The notes: generated from the sequence alone by a model not told the origin. 64,000 nt of DNA from Aphanomyces cochlioides (GCA_019828595.1 JAHQRK010000007.1:1984001-2048000), one strand, 5' to 3'; positions 19,757-30,854 are shown, counted from the first letter of the stretch. Numbers and translations are program-made.

Positions 19757-21487
19757 CTATTCTAATGCTTCTTGATACACAATGTTTTTCGTGTAGATTC
19801 CAGGCAGTCCATCGTACTGTCCATTGGCGACCAAAAACTTAATGTTGCCTTTTGCTTGGGCTCTTGACATGGCGACGTAAAGCTGTCCATGCGAGAAGAC
19901 GGGTTCTGGAAGGTAGACGCCCACGTGAGAGATCGTTTGACCTTGAGCCTTGTGAATCGTCATTGCAAAGGCAACTTGAACAGGAAATTGTCTTCTGCGT
20001 AGCTCAAATGGGTAATTGTTTTGCTCACCATCGTGAATTGTAGTAGTTCGGGGAATGTAAACGATCTTGTTCGTGTGGGAGCCGTTCATAATTTGAGCCT
20101 TGATACATCGTGTTTTCAGCTCAAGAACAATTAAACGTGTTCCGTTGCATATGCCTTCCGAAGTACACAAATTACGAAGCAGAATAATGGGGCAACCAAC
20201 TTTCAAATGCAACTTGTGGCTGGGGAAGTTGTTGATGTCTATAGAATTCAGAAACTCGATTGGGAACTCGCATGCATTTGTGTCCGAGTTGGGTTTGTCA
20301 GCAACAGAATCGGCGGACAAATATGTCATTTCGCAGTCGGAAGTGAGTCGCTCAAGAAGTGTTGTGTTGATGTCAGCAACAACACTATGTTTGGGTGCAA
20401 GGATAGCTCGACATCCAAAGTACGATCTAAGTGCATTGATGCGCAGGTTGTTCATGTCCTGATAGACGTTGTGTAAAAATGACCCCAAATCATCAGGCGA
20501 CTTGTATGGAATCGCCAAATCATCAGGTAGTCGAATGTAATCGGCACCGAGTTCGGTACATGTGGGGTATGTTCCATGACCAATAGACTTGAGCAATGCA
20601 GCAAACTCTCGAACACTCTCTGAGTTGTTGTTGGTCAACCTCATGTTCACCGTCAGATGAAACTTTGCGACATTTCTCCAAAGGTAACTGTTCTTCAAGC
20701 ATGCTTCGAGGATTAGCCCAGGTGTGCCCTTCAAAATGACTGGAAGCATTTGCTTGAAGTCGCCCGAGAATATGACGACCTTTCCACCAAAAGGAAGCGC
20801 GTTGTCCATCAAATCTTGTAGCATGTGATCAACGGCCTCCACAGCATACTTGTGCATCATCGAACACTCGTCCCAAATGATAAGTTCTGTGAGACGTAAT
20901 AGTTCCGCAAGATGCGACTGCTTCCGAACGTCACATCGGCTATGCTCGTGCAATGATCTTGGAAGACAGAATCTCGAATGCGCAGTTGTACCTCCGATCA
21001 AATTCAGAGCAGCAAGTCCGGACGAAGCAACAGCCAACGCAATTTTGTTCATTGAGCGCACTTGAGCCAGTAAAATGTTTGAGATGAACGTCTTCCCTGA
21101 GCCGCCCTCACCTTCGAGAAAATATACTTTGCCTCTTCGAACAGTGCTTTCCTTCGTAATCTCGCTCATAACGTCGTTGTAGAAGACCTCGTGCTCTTCG
21201 GTCATCGTAGACTTGCCTTCCAAAATGCCTTGGATTTGTTCTTGGTTGTGCGAAGATTCCATAGCCACTAATCGGTTGGATTGACGGCCCCTGTTTGTTT
21301 CCTCAAGAGCAAAATATTGTTCGAAATGTGCAAGCTGTGGAAGCTCCGGAAAACGATCCAAGCTTGATGCATTCGACTCGAGGCATCTTGATAAAGCCTG
21401 AATTGCGAAAGCTGTAGATTTTTGAGAATCGTCGGGGTACATGCGGTGGAAATCTTGCGTCATTTCATCTTCGTGAATTTGTTCCAT
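19757..21487 (-). pseudogene. Helitron Pif1-type helicase segment
   Basis: A 576-codon SF1B (Pif1/RecD2-like) helicase domain. Walker A G-E-G-G-S-G-K-T is at residues about 126-133, Walker B I-I-W-D-E-C-S-M near 210. The C-terminal motif F-A-M-T-I-H-K-A-Q-G-Q-T and the V-A-M-S-R-A motif are intact. In the element it unwinds the displaced strand. Itself uninterrupted, it lost its link to Rep through the frameshift at its 5' end. It should not be mistaken for the host PIF1 gene, since N-terminal Helitron sequence is directly upstream. Confidence 0.85.
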
Positions 21488-21723
21488 AGCCCTCGTACAT
21501 CCGCAGGTTCACAGTGAATCAGAATACTGACAAAAAGTGTTCGGAGCTCATAGGGAGTTGCTGTTTCAGTTGCTTCTCGCATGCAGGTTAGCCATTCCTC
21601 GTCATTTTCAAGAAAGCCAAGGGCAAGTGCGGCTGACTTGAACGTCGGATGAACCACGCCACTGACGGTTCGCAAATCTTCGTGCGATGTCGGACCTCGT
21701 CGGTAGCATAAGAGCATTCGCAT
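21460..21723 (-). pseudogene. Helitron transposase, Rep-helicase linker segment
   Basis: An 87-codon piece with R-R-G-P-T-S-H-E-D-L-R-T-V-S-G and L-F-V-S-I-L-I-H-C-E-P, typical of the region between Rep and helicase in Helitrons. On its 5' side, 21724-21901 continues the protein (P-E-H-F-V-W-N, I-G-R-M-L-T-V-S-P-R) but is separated by a second homopolymer frameshift at an A8 run (21723-21730). On its 3' side a one-base loss near 21485 moves the frame to the helicase segment. Confidence 0.75.
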
Positions 21724-21901
21724 AAAAAAAACAGTCTCCCGAGCGGGGTGACACCGTCAGCATCCTCCCGATCATACGATCACCACCCCTTTTACGTGAT
21801 GTCCACTTGCGGAGCTTTGAGTTCCATACGAAATGCTCGGGGATATCATGGTACAGACATTCACGCGCAAGTGCTTGTGAATCACTGTTTTCACGGCACA
21901 G

Positions 21902-24559
21902 TTAAAAAAACGCGGTGAGTTTCGTCCGGTTCCTCCTTGCCAATTCCTGAGGGCACATCGGGCGGTCGGTAGGAATGCATACTACTTGTTCACCTTCCAA
22001 GTGTATTTCGAGGTTCTCGACAGCGTGAGATCGTTTGAACATGTCGAAAGAGAAAATGCGTGTGAGGGCCTCACAGCACGATACATAGCGGGCATCTTGG
22101 TATTGCTTGATTTCGTCAAGTTCACCGGACTCAACTTGAAAATTTGAGCGGTCGGAGCCCTTGTAGATGTACTTGTACAGGTACTTGACTGCAGATATAC
22201 TTGTACACGCCTCGACATTGATGTGGCGGTCGAACATGGCACTCAACGTTGGGCAGTACGGAATAACATATTGGTTGGTATACTCAGAGGGCCGCTCTGC
22301 CGAAGAGCGGCGACGACGGTAGAGTGGATATCCATCACTGCCTTCTGATGTTTCGTTGCAGTATGCTTTTGGAAAGTTTTTCTTGCACTTCCCGTTTTCC
22401 AGGCATCGGTCGCTGCATTTGTGAATCATGCAGGTTGTAACAATTTCGTGCAGTCTTGGATTCTTTTCCTTGTCGGGGATTTCTGCACTGTTAATACTGT
22501 CAATATCGGCAGCTGTCTTGATTTTGTCGTCCCCAGTGAATATGACCAACATATGGGCATGAGGCAGACCACGCTTTTGGAATTCGACAACACGAACACA
22601 CGCAGCTTGTCGACCCAAAACTCCCCCCTTGTACAGCATGGCTTCAATGGCTAAGAGCTTGAGACGGAACATGCGCGTCACTAAGTCAGGTCGATCAGCT
22701 GGAGATCGTTTAAATCCATAGTCGTCTTTCGCCAATTCCAGCTCCCTGACGATTTCAACCCACTTTGGATTGCATGTCACATTGATAAAAAGGTCTGGTC
22801 GACCGAACTTGCGAACAATTGCCATGGCGTCAAAGTAACGTTGTCTCATGTACCGAGGTCCACCCGTGTAAGACGACGGCAAAACAGTCCTTTTTCCAAT
22901 GCTTCTGAGGTCCACATCATGCGAAACAGCGTCATGAAGTGCGCGGTACGTGTCGCTGCGGAGGTTGTTGGTTTGGTCACGAATATATCGAAGCCTTTGG
23001 TTTTCCACCTTTGCAAAATTGTCGACTACAAACACTTGAAATAGAGGTCCGCTGGCATGTAATGGAGAAAATGCACAGCGCTCGTGCAAATGGTATCGAG
23101 AATAATCGTTCAAACTCACGTTTCCATGATTGCGACCGCTCTTGTTGTCAAACGACCACCCCAAAATCCCAGTGGGAAAGAGCAAAGGGTATTGAAGCGG
23201 GTCATATGCCGAATGAAATTCCTTAATGCGAAATAAGCGTTGTTCCCCAGGTTGTCGATCCAAACGCACATGTTTACCAACATGATAGTTTCGCTGAACT
23301 TCACTGAGTACGGGGCCATCAATACCATGCAGTAAGATATGACGCCCTGACTTGGACGTTTCTGAAAAAAGAACAGCGATTTCAGAACACGTAGGAAGGT
23401 TATGCGTTCGGCTGTTGCTTCGAGGCTGAGCAGTGAGCACTAATCTCATGTCGTCATCCTTTGGAATATCCTTCGCATGCTTGTACAGCTGGGTGAACGC
23501 GTTGTGCTGTAGTAGTAGACGCTGGATTTTCGTCACAGTTGACACATTAAGATTTCCCCCAAGCATTCTTCGTCGTATGCTTGCTTGCGTTTCAGGATCC
23601 GTAATGTAGATCTGGGCGTAACTGGCTTGTTCTTCGTCCGTAGGCAACAGTGGTCCAATTAAATGATGCAAAGCGCCTTGGATTGTATAAGACCTCGGCC
23701 CACCGTTGCCGTGAATAATTTCTTTGGTACCAATAGATGTGAAGGCAAAGAGGGCGTTGTACCGGCGAGTGTTATTGACAAACCCTCTGGTTTTGAAAAA
23801 AGCAATGTATTCGCGAAACTCGGGTGTGTCAGGCCAGGTAGCAACAGGCAGCACTCGAGAGCCTCCACCGCAGCAGTCCTTTTCTTCGCCTGGCCAAATC
23901 TTCGCTTCGCAATGGCGGCAAATCGAACGCTGCTCAATAGTATGAAGAGGCACCAATGATTCATCGAAACTGACGCGTGCACTGTTGTGATCGCTCTTCT
24001 TCTTCGGGCGACCCTTGGGTTTATTCCGGAGATTTAGTCCTTGCTCGCGAGGAGGTACATCAATCAAATCCACATCCACGTTTAGCGGAGGATCAGCATT
24101 TGCCAAGGCAAGTAATTGATTGTCAGTGTTGCAATCCACATTTCCATCGGAAATATCTTCTTCCTTGGTTTCTTCTTCACCTCCTTCATTCATACGGTTA
24201 GGTTGTAGCGCAGCATAGATCCTTCGATTGTCAACTCTGCGCTCGCGATCTTCTTGCTCCTGAGCTGCCAGAATCTTGAGATGATAGTCACTTTGAGCGT
24301 GAAAATGGATTCCGTCTTCTCCCTCCTTGGTTTCCTCTTCGTCGCTCTTATCCATGTCCGTATGGTGCAAAATGATGGCACCCCGCCCTTGATTCGCAAC
24401 CTCAGTGTTGTGCTTTTTTTCGCGAGCACGTTTGTTGTATTCCGCCTTCTTGGATCTTTTCATAGCCACTTCTTTGTCGACTTCATCCAGGATAGCTTGC
24501 CGTTTCTTTTCGCGAGCACGATTGTTGTACTCCGCCTTTTTGGATTTTTCCATTGCCAC
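21902..24559 (-). pseudogene. Helitron transposase, N domain and HUH Rep nuclease
   Basis: An 885-codon segment. Residues about 400-600 carry the Helitron-like N domain (F-H-S-A-Y-D-P-L-Q-Y-P-L-L-F-P is diagnostic). The Rep nuclease metal site R-G-L-P-H-A-H is near residue 660 and the two catalytic tyrosines, Y-L-Y-K-Y-I-Y-K, near residue 790. It would nick and ligate single-stranded DNA in rolling-circle transposition. It stops at a T7 run (A7 on the plus strand, 21903-21909), where one extra base creates a premature stop; the expected continuation is visible in the next frame. Motif conservation up to the break suggests recent inactivation or a sequencing error at the homopolymer. Confidence 0.85.
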
Positions 24560-24650
24560 CTCTTCGTCGACTTCATCCAGGAGAGCTTGCCGTTTCTTTT
24601 CGCGAGCACGTTTGTTGTACTCCGCCTTCTTTTGGCCTTTCTCATAGCCG
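24410..24650 (-). repeat. 90-bp in-frame coding repeats (30 aa) in the Helitron
   Basis: The word CGCGAGCACG recurs at 24421, 24511 and 24601 on the plus strand, exactly 90 bp apart. Each unit encodes a basic helix K-A-E-Y-N-K-R-A-R-E-K-K-R followed by an acidic L-D-E-V-D-K/E-E-V-A-M. A fourth, isolated copy lies at 19519, outside the transposase. A role in DNA binding is plausible but unproven. Confidence 0.8.
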
Positions 24651-24963
24651 CCTCGTCGTTGATATTGCCCTGATTCAAGGCATCGTCATCCACAGCTCGG
24701 CCATTAGCTCCAGTTGATGTAGACTCTTGTTCGGTAGCATGCACTTCATTCCGCTCTGCTTGCTTGCCAGGTTCGGAGTTATCGATCGCATGTCCTTGAT
24801 TGTCATTGTCATGATTGCCATTGCCTTTGCCTTTCTTAGAGGCCGAGTAGTTGTTATTTTCTACGCAGAAAACTGCGTCAGACAAATGTTCATACAAAAA
24901 CATCAACACAAAAATGATAATGTGATTGGATCGTAAAAATACTGTGGATATGTGTCCCGCCAC
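24460..24963 (-). pseudogene. Helitron N-terminal segment, frame 1
   Basis: A 167-codon frame: a hydrophobic first 30 residues of doubtful relevance, then an Asn/Asp/Gly-rich low-complexity stretch. Near 24635 it leaves the frame that encodes the K-A-E-Y-N-K-R-A-R-E-K-K-R repeats continued by the next segment. The likely event is loss of one A in an A-rich run. The true start of the transposase is therefore uncertain. Confidence 0.5.
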
Positions 24964-26035
24964 TTAAGCTTAACATAATGTGGTTTACCAGAAAATACTA
25001 CTCATTTCTTTCATAAATCGTACAGAATTCGCGGTATTTATTAAACATCACATTGTTTAATATCGCTTATTGAACTCGTACATCCAATGAGTTGAAACTT
25101 TGATACTGGGTAATACACCTGCTAAGTATCATGAAACACCCCTGAAGTGTTTCAATCTACTCGTTGCGTTAGAGCTTTAAGTAATAGATGCGTTTTCAAC
25201 GGGTGCAAAATTCGTTTTGGACTGCACGAATCCACTGGCGTTTCGATGACACACTCCGCATAAACAGGTTTACCAAGAGCATATTGCACATTGTAAAGAC
25301 GATTTGATACATCGCGAAAGTTGTGCATTTGGCCACCGATATCGTCTGGCTGAGCTTGGTCACTAGCCTGATGACCAACCGATGGAAGGCTTGGATGCTC
25401 TTGTTTCGCATCTTTTTGATGCGCCTAAAAGGTTTCCATTCTTCATGCGCAATAGGATGCAGAAATCCTGGATGGATAGGTGCCGCGATATCGTTTCCCA
25501 ATTGAGAGTACGCCATCATTGAAACCCATCACGGACGTCCACACACGATAATACTAGTAGAGACCAACGACCATCCATCTCGCATTATCACCTTGTGTTC
25601 CAACTTGGACGAAACTTCTAAGTCGCTCTCCAACCATTTGAAATGGCAGCACGAATCGTGTGTTCCTCCACATGCAGCTTGTCAAAAACTGTCACAAAAA
25701 TGTCAATTCTTGCCATTTCAAACTCCATGGTAATGGCTAGAATGGACTGCCTGGCTGCTCCCAACTCCCGAATCATAACTTACGGCCTGTTCGGTGGTAA
25801 ATGCCATGGGGGCGGGCATTTTCAATTCACAAGACCATGCCATTGGTATCGTTCAATGCAATCCATAACTGAGTCTAGAGGGAGGAGCTCATCAGAGACG
25901 CAATGCTAAGACTGGTCCAAGCCACAATTATCTACATTTTCTCGGCCAATTTCAGCCATGAAAAGTCGGTCTTCCAAGACTGCCATGCACGAAGTTCAAG
26001 CATGAGAAACGTTCACACCCAATTATTGTGGATTT
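24964..26035. other. Intergenic between Helitron and MITE
   Basis: Degenerate sequence. Short frames at 25196-25519 (minus) and 25643-25909 (plus) have no recognisable domains. It may include the unlocated 5' end of the Helitron. Confidence 0.35.
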
Positions 26036-26455
26036 GAGAGCCCACGAAACAAAATCGGTCTTCTTCTATAAATTTATTTATAATTGACTTCAAAATTTTT
26101 ACCTTTTGAAAACTTATATTCGAGAAAAATAGAATTGAAAAATTGTTCCATAGATGGAATTGTATAGGGTGCTGTTTATCTTAATTTCAATAACTTCCGT
26201 TGTGACTTTCGATTAAATATTAGTATCAATGCATAGAGCTAAGAGTGGTGATTTTAAGCATATATAAAACTCAAAATTGAAATTTCCAAAAAGTAGCGCC
26301 GACGCCGTTCGCCATCGACAATATCTCCATGAATACTTTGAATTTCGAGACGCATGATGGCTCAAAATGTAGTCCTTGGAGTCTTTAACAACCTCATGGT
26401 CTTAACTCGAAAGTATCAAAATGGCAATAAGTCTGATTTTGTTTCGTGGGCTCTC
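26036..26455. mobile_element. 420-bp MITE, TIR GAGAGCCCACGAAACAAAAT
   Basis: The first 20 bases are repeated in inverted orientation at 26436-26455, and similarity extends to about 26 bp with mismatches. ATTT lies directly outside both ends (26032-26035, 26456-26459), a possible 4-bp target duplication. The interior is AT-rich and non-coding. Family unknown. Confidence 0.6.
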
Positions 26456-27423
26456 ATTTGATACGAATTTTCAGACCCCGTTCAATCGAATCACGCCGGC
26501 GGATCGATTCACCAATCGACGCCATTGGCTAATAAATATTTTGGGCGATTTTGATTGGCTGAATAAATTTAAGAGAAAGTACTGTGAAAGTACTGTTCTA
26601 ATTTTCATTCATCCAATGTATTGGCGCGATTGGAGATTGATACAAAAAACGAATCCAAATTGGGAAATTTCTAGCGAATCCACAATTCTGTATTTTATAA
26701 TAACCTGTTTAATATAAAGTCACAAAGAATATTTAATTTTAAAGTACCTTTTATATATTATACTCCGGATTTACAAATGCGTAACCGGATCGATGTTGGC
26801 TCCAAAACAGGACGACACCAAGGCTGCAAGGCGCCAGCGAGGATGATTCAATGTCCATTATATTGCAAACTATACATCTCTCTCTTTTTTAGTGCTTGGC
26901 AAAACTGGCACTTACGTGCTTTCAATCTATGGTACAATTGCCGCATGCAAACATTATGGTTTGTGCATTTCACAAAGGAGCTCTCATGGTAAATAGTATT
27001 TACCATGAGAGCTCCTTTTTATTTACTAAATACGTAGCAGCTCGTAATGTGACTTCGAGGGTCTACATTGCGTTCGAGATTTCCATTGCTATAAGTTGAA
27101 GATAGCTGAAACCTATTTGACACATTTCGCCCCCCTCCCCCCGAGGTCTGGGGGGATAGGTTGAGAATCTCAAGTCGAGATTTTCAGCATCTCTTTCTAT
27201 ATGCCACCTTTGCTTCGCATGTAGATACTAGCATCTCATTCATCTGGTGCATCAAGTGACATAAGCAACCCGCGTAAAAGATTGTCATTCCAGCGATCAA
27301 GGTAGAAGACCGTGTGAAATAATCTCAGTGCCTCTCAGCCATCAGACAAGTGTAGCTCGCTTGACAACTTATCGTCTTCACTACGTTTTCAGAAGCATAT
27401 CAACATTAGAGAAATTCTGCTAA
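26456..27423. other. AT-rich spacer upstream of the Harbinger transposase
   Basis: Mostly AT-rich. It contains the 45-bp hairpin at 26974-27018 and a C-run/G-run pair at 27131-27156. An exon for the missing N-terminus of the transposase may lie near 27300-27420, but a TAA at 27421 interrupts the frame. Confidence 0.35.
26974..27018. repeat. Perfect 21-bp inverted repeat with 3-nt loop
   Basis: Arms 26974-26994 and 26998-27018 are exact reverse complements around AGT; the arm contains GGAGCTCTCATGGTAAAT. Could be fused transposon ends, a terminator-like hairpin or a protein-binding palindrome. Confidence 0.85.
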
Positions 27424-28330
27424 GTCGAATTTGAAACAAAGCATCGATATACAGCAACAAAAGAGGAAGCCTTGTGTATCATGCTCAATAAGTTTGCTTG
27501 GCCGCATCGTCTTGGGTCCATGGTGCTTTTTTTTGGGCGAAGCCGCGAAGCTCTATCGGAAATATCAAACGCAGTGATGGACTACATATACGAACGATTT
27601 GGGATGCTGCTGTATTGGGACGATCGTCGCTTGAATGCAACTTGGATGGAATCTTGCGCACAGGCCATATATGAGAAGGATGCTCCACTCAACACGTGCA
27701 TCGGGTTTATCGATGGGACAGTTAGAGGGATATGCAGACCAGGTAAACAGGTACAAAAGGTGGCATATAATGGACACAAGTTACACTCCTTTAAGGTTGC
27801 TCATGATGTCAATTGATAACTGTATGTAGAGAAAGCACGCCCTTAAGTTTCAATCAATATGTAGTCCTGATGGAATGATCATACACTTGCACGGTCCAGA
27901 ACCTGGCTCAAGACATGATGCATATCTGTTAGAACGAAGCAAGATCGTCCCATATTTGCACAGCAGATTACTTGCCAACGAGAAGCGTTATATCATTTAT
28001 GGCGATTCCGCCTATGCTATCAATGATGTCATTGTATCTGGCTACAAAGGAGCTCGGTTGACCCCACTCGAAGCGGAATTCAACAAACGAATGAGCTCAG
28101 TTCGCGTCAGTGTCGAATGGGGTTTTGGAATGGTCTTGAAACTGTGGACGATGGTTGATTACAAAGGTGGTCAAAAGGTTTGGTCTCGGGCAGTTGGCAA
28201 ACAGTACACCATCGCGGTCTTGTTAACCAATTTTCATACCTGCTTGAAGAAAAAGAATCAAATCTCATTGCATTTTGGATTATGTCCACCAGCTCTGAAT
28301 TCCTATATAGAATCGGCACTAAATACTTAG
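27424..28330 (+). CDS. PIF/Harbinger DDE transposase (DDE_Tnp_4)
   Basis: Two exons, ending at 27779 and starting at 27832, are joined by a 52-nt GT-AG intron, giving Y-N-G-H-K-K-H-A-L-K-F-Q in frame. Catalytic residues are visible: Asp in F-I-D-G-T, Asp in Y-G-D-S-A-Y and Glu in V-S-V-E-W-G-F-G, plus the family words I-C-R-P and G-S-R-H-D-A. The frame is open from 27424 but its first ATG is 27481. The conserved upstream part (E-E-A-L-C-I-M-L) begins before that ATG, so the protein is N-terminally truncated or has a missed 5' exon. The adjacent convergent gene at 28327-29117 encodes the partner Myb-like protein; their 3' ends overlap by 4 bp. Terminal repeats were not found. Confidence 0.8.
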
Positions 28331-29117
28331 TGCTTTTCTAACTTTTTAATCAACTCAAGCATGAGATTCATCTGTGCCTCACGTTCACTTCTTTCCATGG
28401 CAAGCCGAGCTTCTCTTTCAGCCTTCTCATATACAAAACGAGCTTCGTCCAGATCCATTTTTCGTTGAGCCAAGTGTATTTCGTCTTTTTTCAAATCGTT
28501 GCTGGCTTTGATGAAGCCCGCAAGTTCACTAAACATGTCGTTGGCGGGCGTTTCAATTGTCCTTCGCTGCTTTTTTTCAACCACCAAGTGCTCCTCTCCA
28601 GCGTTGTCGCTCTCATCTTTTTTGTCAAGAGCACGCTTCAGTTTACCGAGCGCAGCGCTTCTTATTTTCTCCCCGTCGCTTTCACGCCTGCAACGTTTGC
28701 TCGTCTGCTCATCCTTCTTTGCTTGCCGGCGAACTGAGCTTTCTACCATCTAGAATAATGGATCAGAGTCCTCACACACATAAGATAATTTACCAAGTCG
28801 GATATGTCTTGCAATAATTGGTCTCTCTCATTGTATTCCTCTTCTGTTCCCGAGGCTCGAAGCGATTTTACTGCGTCTTGTTTGAATGCGTGTATCAGGT
28901 CATCAAAGCCCTTGCGGCATCCCACAACAGTGATCTTATCACCATAGATTTCCATCATGTGGTTGCCCACTTCATCCCAACGCGACTTTGTTTGACCAAA
29001 AGGTGCGTCGAAAGGCTGAATATGTATAACTTCCTTCAGAAGGTCAATAACTGACGCTGCCTTAAAGCGGAAGGCGTGTTTGCGCTTGTTTTTGTCCATC
29101 GTATCCGCCTCCATCCA
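28327..29117 (-). CDS. Harbinger-associated Myb/SANT-like DNA-binding protein
   Basis: Exons 29117-28794 and 28749-28327 join through a 44-nt intron to give 248 aa. Residues about 15-100 form a Myb/SANT-like trihelical domain (R-F-K-A-A-S-V-I-D-L-L-K-E-V, then W-D-E-V-G-N-H-M and C-R-K-G-F-D-D-L), as in the second protein of PIF/Harbinger transposons, which helps bring the transposase to DNA. The middle is basic (possible nuclear signal) and the last 90 residues form a charged coiled coil. The start is the ATG at 29117; the frame is open further upstream but only from non-ATG codons. It pairs with the transposase at 27424-28330. Confidence 0.75.
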
Positions 29118-29642
29118 CCTCAGCGTCACTGGGAAAAGGTCTGGCTTGTGTGTGTTCCGAATGTCAAAAAGTTTACCGGATATTTCCTTGTGTGATCCAC
29201 ACAAGCAATTTCTCACAAGGATTTCTATTTAGCAGAATTTGTCTATTAATCTTCTTATCTTTCCTCAATCTGTCCTCTGTTCTTTTTATCCCGCCCCAAT
29301 CACAATCGGTTACAAAAAACCTCCAAGGGCTGGCGGTTTCACATTTATCACGCCCAGGCTCAACGTCGGTCGAGTCGCCCCCTTCAAGCTGTGCCCTGAA
29401 GCTCTAAACTCCACCGCGTAGAATTCAACTGATAGAGTCCATGAAGTTCAACATTTAGCCTCTAGATAAGCCACAATCGTTGAAACTTACAGCGAAAAGA
29501 ACGTAAGCCATCCTGGCTTTCCATAATCGAACGTTCGATTTTGAACATCTCTGAGGTAAACGTTCGAGTGGCAAGTTAACAAACTTAAAGTATAATTTCG
29601 TATCTGCGACCCTTGTCACCGCAGGGCACACTTTGCAACAAG
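29118..29642. other. Intergenic between Harbinger element and LRR gene
   Basis: It should contain the right end of the Harbinger element and the LRR promoter. No terminal repeat or RNA gene was identified. Confidence 0.35.
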
Positions 29643-30854
29643 ATGACTTCAAGCAGTGGATGGCAATCGAACCAAGATCTTCCAACGCGACGTATGATGA
29701 TCCACAAGCTCCTTTGGGTCTTCCAGCGCAAGCGCAATGCAATTTCAAGCCTCTTGGACGCCTCGATTGAAACCCGGTTGCCCTCGCTCGTCCGCCGGCT
29801 CGAGCTCGCGTTGTACCTCCGCGCCGCCTCGCTCAACGAATATTTATACGAGGCGTCGCTCTCTCGCCGTGTCCAGCATCTCATTGTCTCCTTGCAACAA
29901 GGCAAAGCGCCATCCCTCGTCGAGCCCGCAACTCAACAGATGCTCTCCAAACGCCCCACGGTGTCTCGTCCCCACACACCGACTCGAAAGAAATCCAAGC
30001 ACAGCTCCATTGAGCCTGCAACTTCCGTCTTGTTTCTGGACAACCAAGAAGCAATCATTGATCAAGTCTTTGCCTACCTCGATGGCACTGAAATCGTCCA
30101 CTGCATGACGATCAACCGCTTCGCCGCTGCTTTCCTCCCCACGACAGTGCGATACCTCGACGTATCGTGGAGCCAGCTCACGCATCTCGTGGCTTCCCGC
30201 GACTTGGCTCGCTTCCGTCGCCTTGAACGATTGGAAGTCATCGGGTCAACATCCATCACGTCAACCAACCAAATGGTCGCTCGACATCTCGCTGCCTTCC
30301 TTCCCGCGACGCTTGAAAGACTCACGCTCTCCAACACGTACATCCACACAGACGAAGTCAATGCTACCGCCGTGCTTTGTCACGTCCTCGCTACAAGATG
30401 CCGCCGGTTGACGCATCTCTCTCTAGCTGGAAATGCCCTTGGCGATGCCGGTATGGCATGCGTCGCTTCGTTGCTTGTCAAGAGTCACGTTCCAGCGCTG
30501 GTCTACTTGGACATCCGTCGAAATTACATTGGAGAAGGTGGTGTCAAAGCTCTTGCCACGGCTGTGATGGCTGATGGACCTCCTTTAGCCTTGGAAACGC
30601 TGCTCCTGGGATCAAACATCGCCGCACATGGAGTGCCAGCATTGGCGACGAGCTTTCAAAGGCGTCGATTGCCCAAGCTCCGCATTTTGGGCCTCCAAGA
30701 CAACTTTATAGACTTGAGTGGCGTCGAAAGCCTCGCCGCCGTGCTTGAACAAGGCGCGTGTCCGTCGCTCCATGAGCTTTCCATAGGAGACAACAGTGCC
30801 GACAACCGAACGATTCAATCCATCTTTGCGTTCGCGACGGCGAGAAAAGACTAA
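29643..30854 (+). CDS. Leucine-rich repeat protein, RNase-inhibitor type
   Basis: A 403-aa intracellular protein without a signal peptide. Residues about 1-95 are helical and basic. Residues about 120-165 (I-I-D-Q-V-F-A-Y-L-D-G, then I-N-R-F-A-A-A-F-L-P) resemble an F-box-like helix pair. The rest is leucine-rich repeats of 26-29 residues, with blocks such as L-T-H-L-S-L-A-G-N-A-L-G-D-A-G and L-R-I-L-G-L-Q-D-N-F-I, the ribonuclease-inhibitor style. Such proteins mediate protein binding; if the F-box reading is right it could be an ubiquitin-ligase adaptor. The ATG at 29643 is preferred. It converges on the PH-domain gene with 63 bp between stops. Confidence 0.75.
   Translation: MTSSSGWQSNQDLPTRRMMIHKLLWVFQRKRNAISSLLDASIETRLPSLVRRLELALYLRAASLNEYLYEASLSRRVQHLIVSLQQGKAPSLVEPATQQMLSKRPTVSRPHTPTRKKSKHSSIEPATSVLFLDNQEAIIDQVFAYLDGTEIVHCMTINRFAAAFLPTTVRYLDVSWSQLTHLVASRDLARFRRLERLEVIGSTSITSTNQMVARHLAAFLPATLERLTLSNTYIHTDEVNATAVLCHVLATRCRRLTHLSLAGNALGDAGMACVASLLVKSHVPALVYLDIRRNYIGEGGVKALATAVMADGPPLALETLLLGSNIAAHGVPALATSFQRRRLPKLRILGLQDNFIDLSGVESLAAVLEQGACPSLHELSIGDNSADNRTIQSIFAFATARKD

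Larger units (their letters stand above)
19757..24963 (-). mobile_element. Helitron, coding part (Rep plus Pif1 helicase), inactivated
   Basis: One long minus-strand Helitron transposase in several frames: an N-terminal basic repeat region, a Helitron-like N domain, an HUH Rep nuclease and a C-terminal Pif1-type helicase, the standard order for this rolling-circle transposon class. Four single-base frameshifts interrupt it (near 24635, 21908, 21730 and 21485). The TC and CTRR termini with 3' hairpin were not located, so true element borders are unknown. Confidence 0.85.

Noticed and set aside
19757..21487. Host PIF1 helicase gene
   Set aside because: Directly preceded by the Helitron Rep and linker sequence in the same order as in Helitron transposases.
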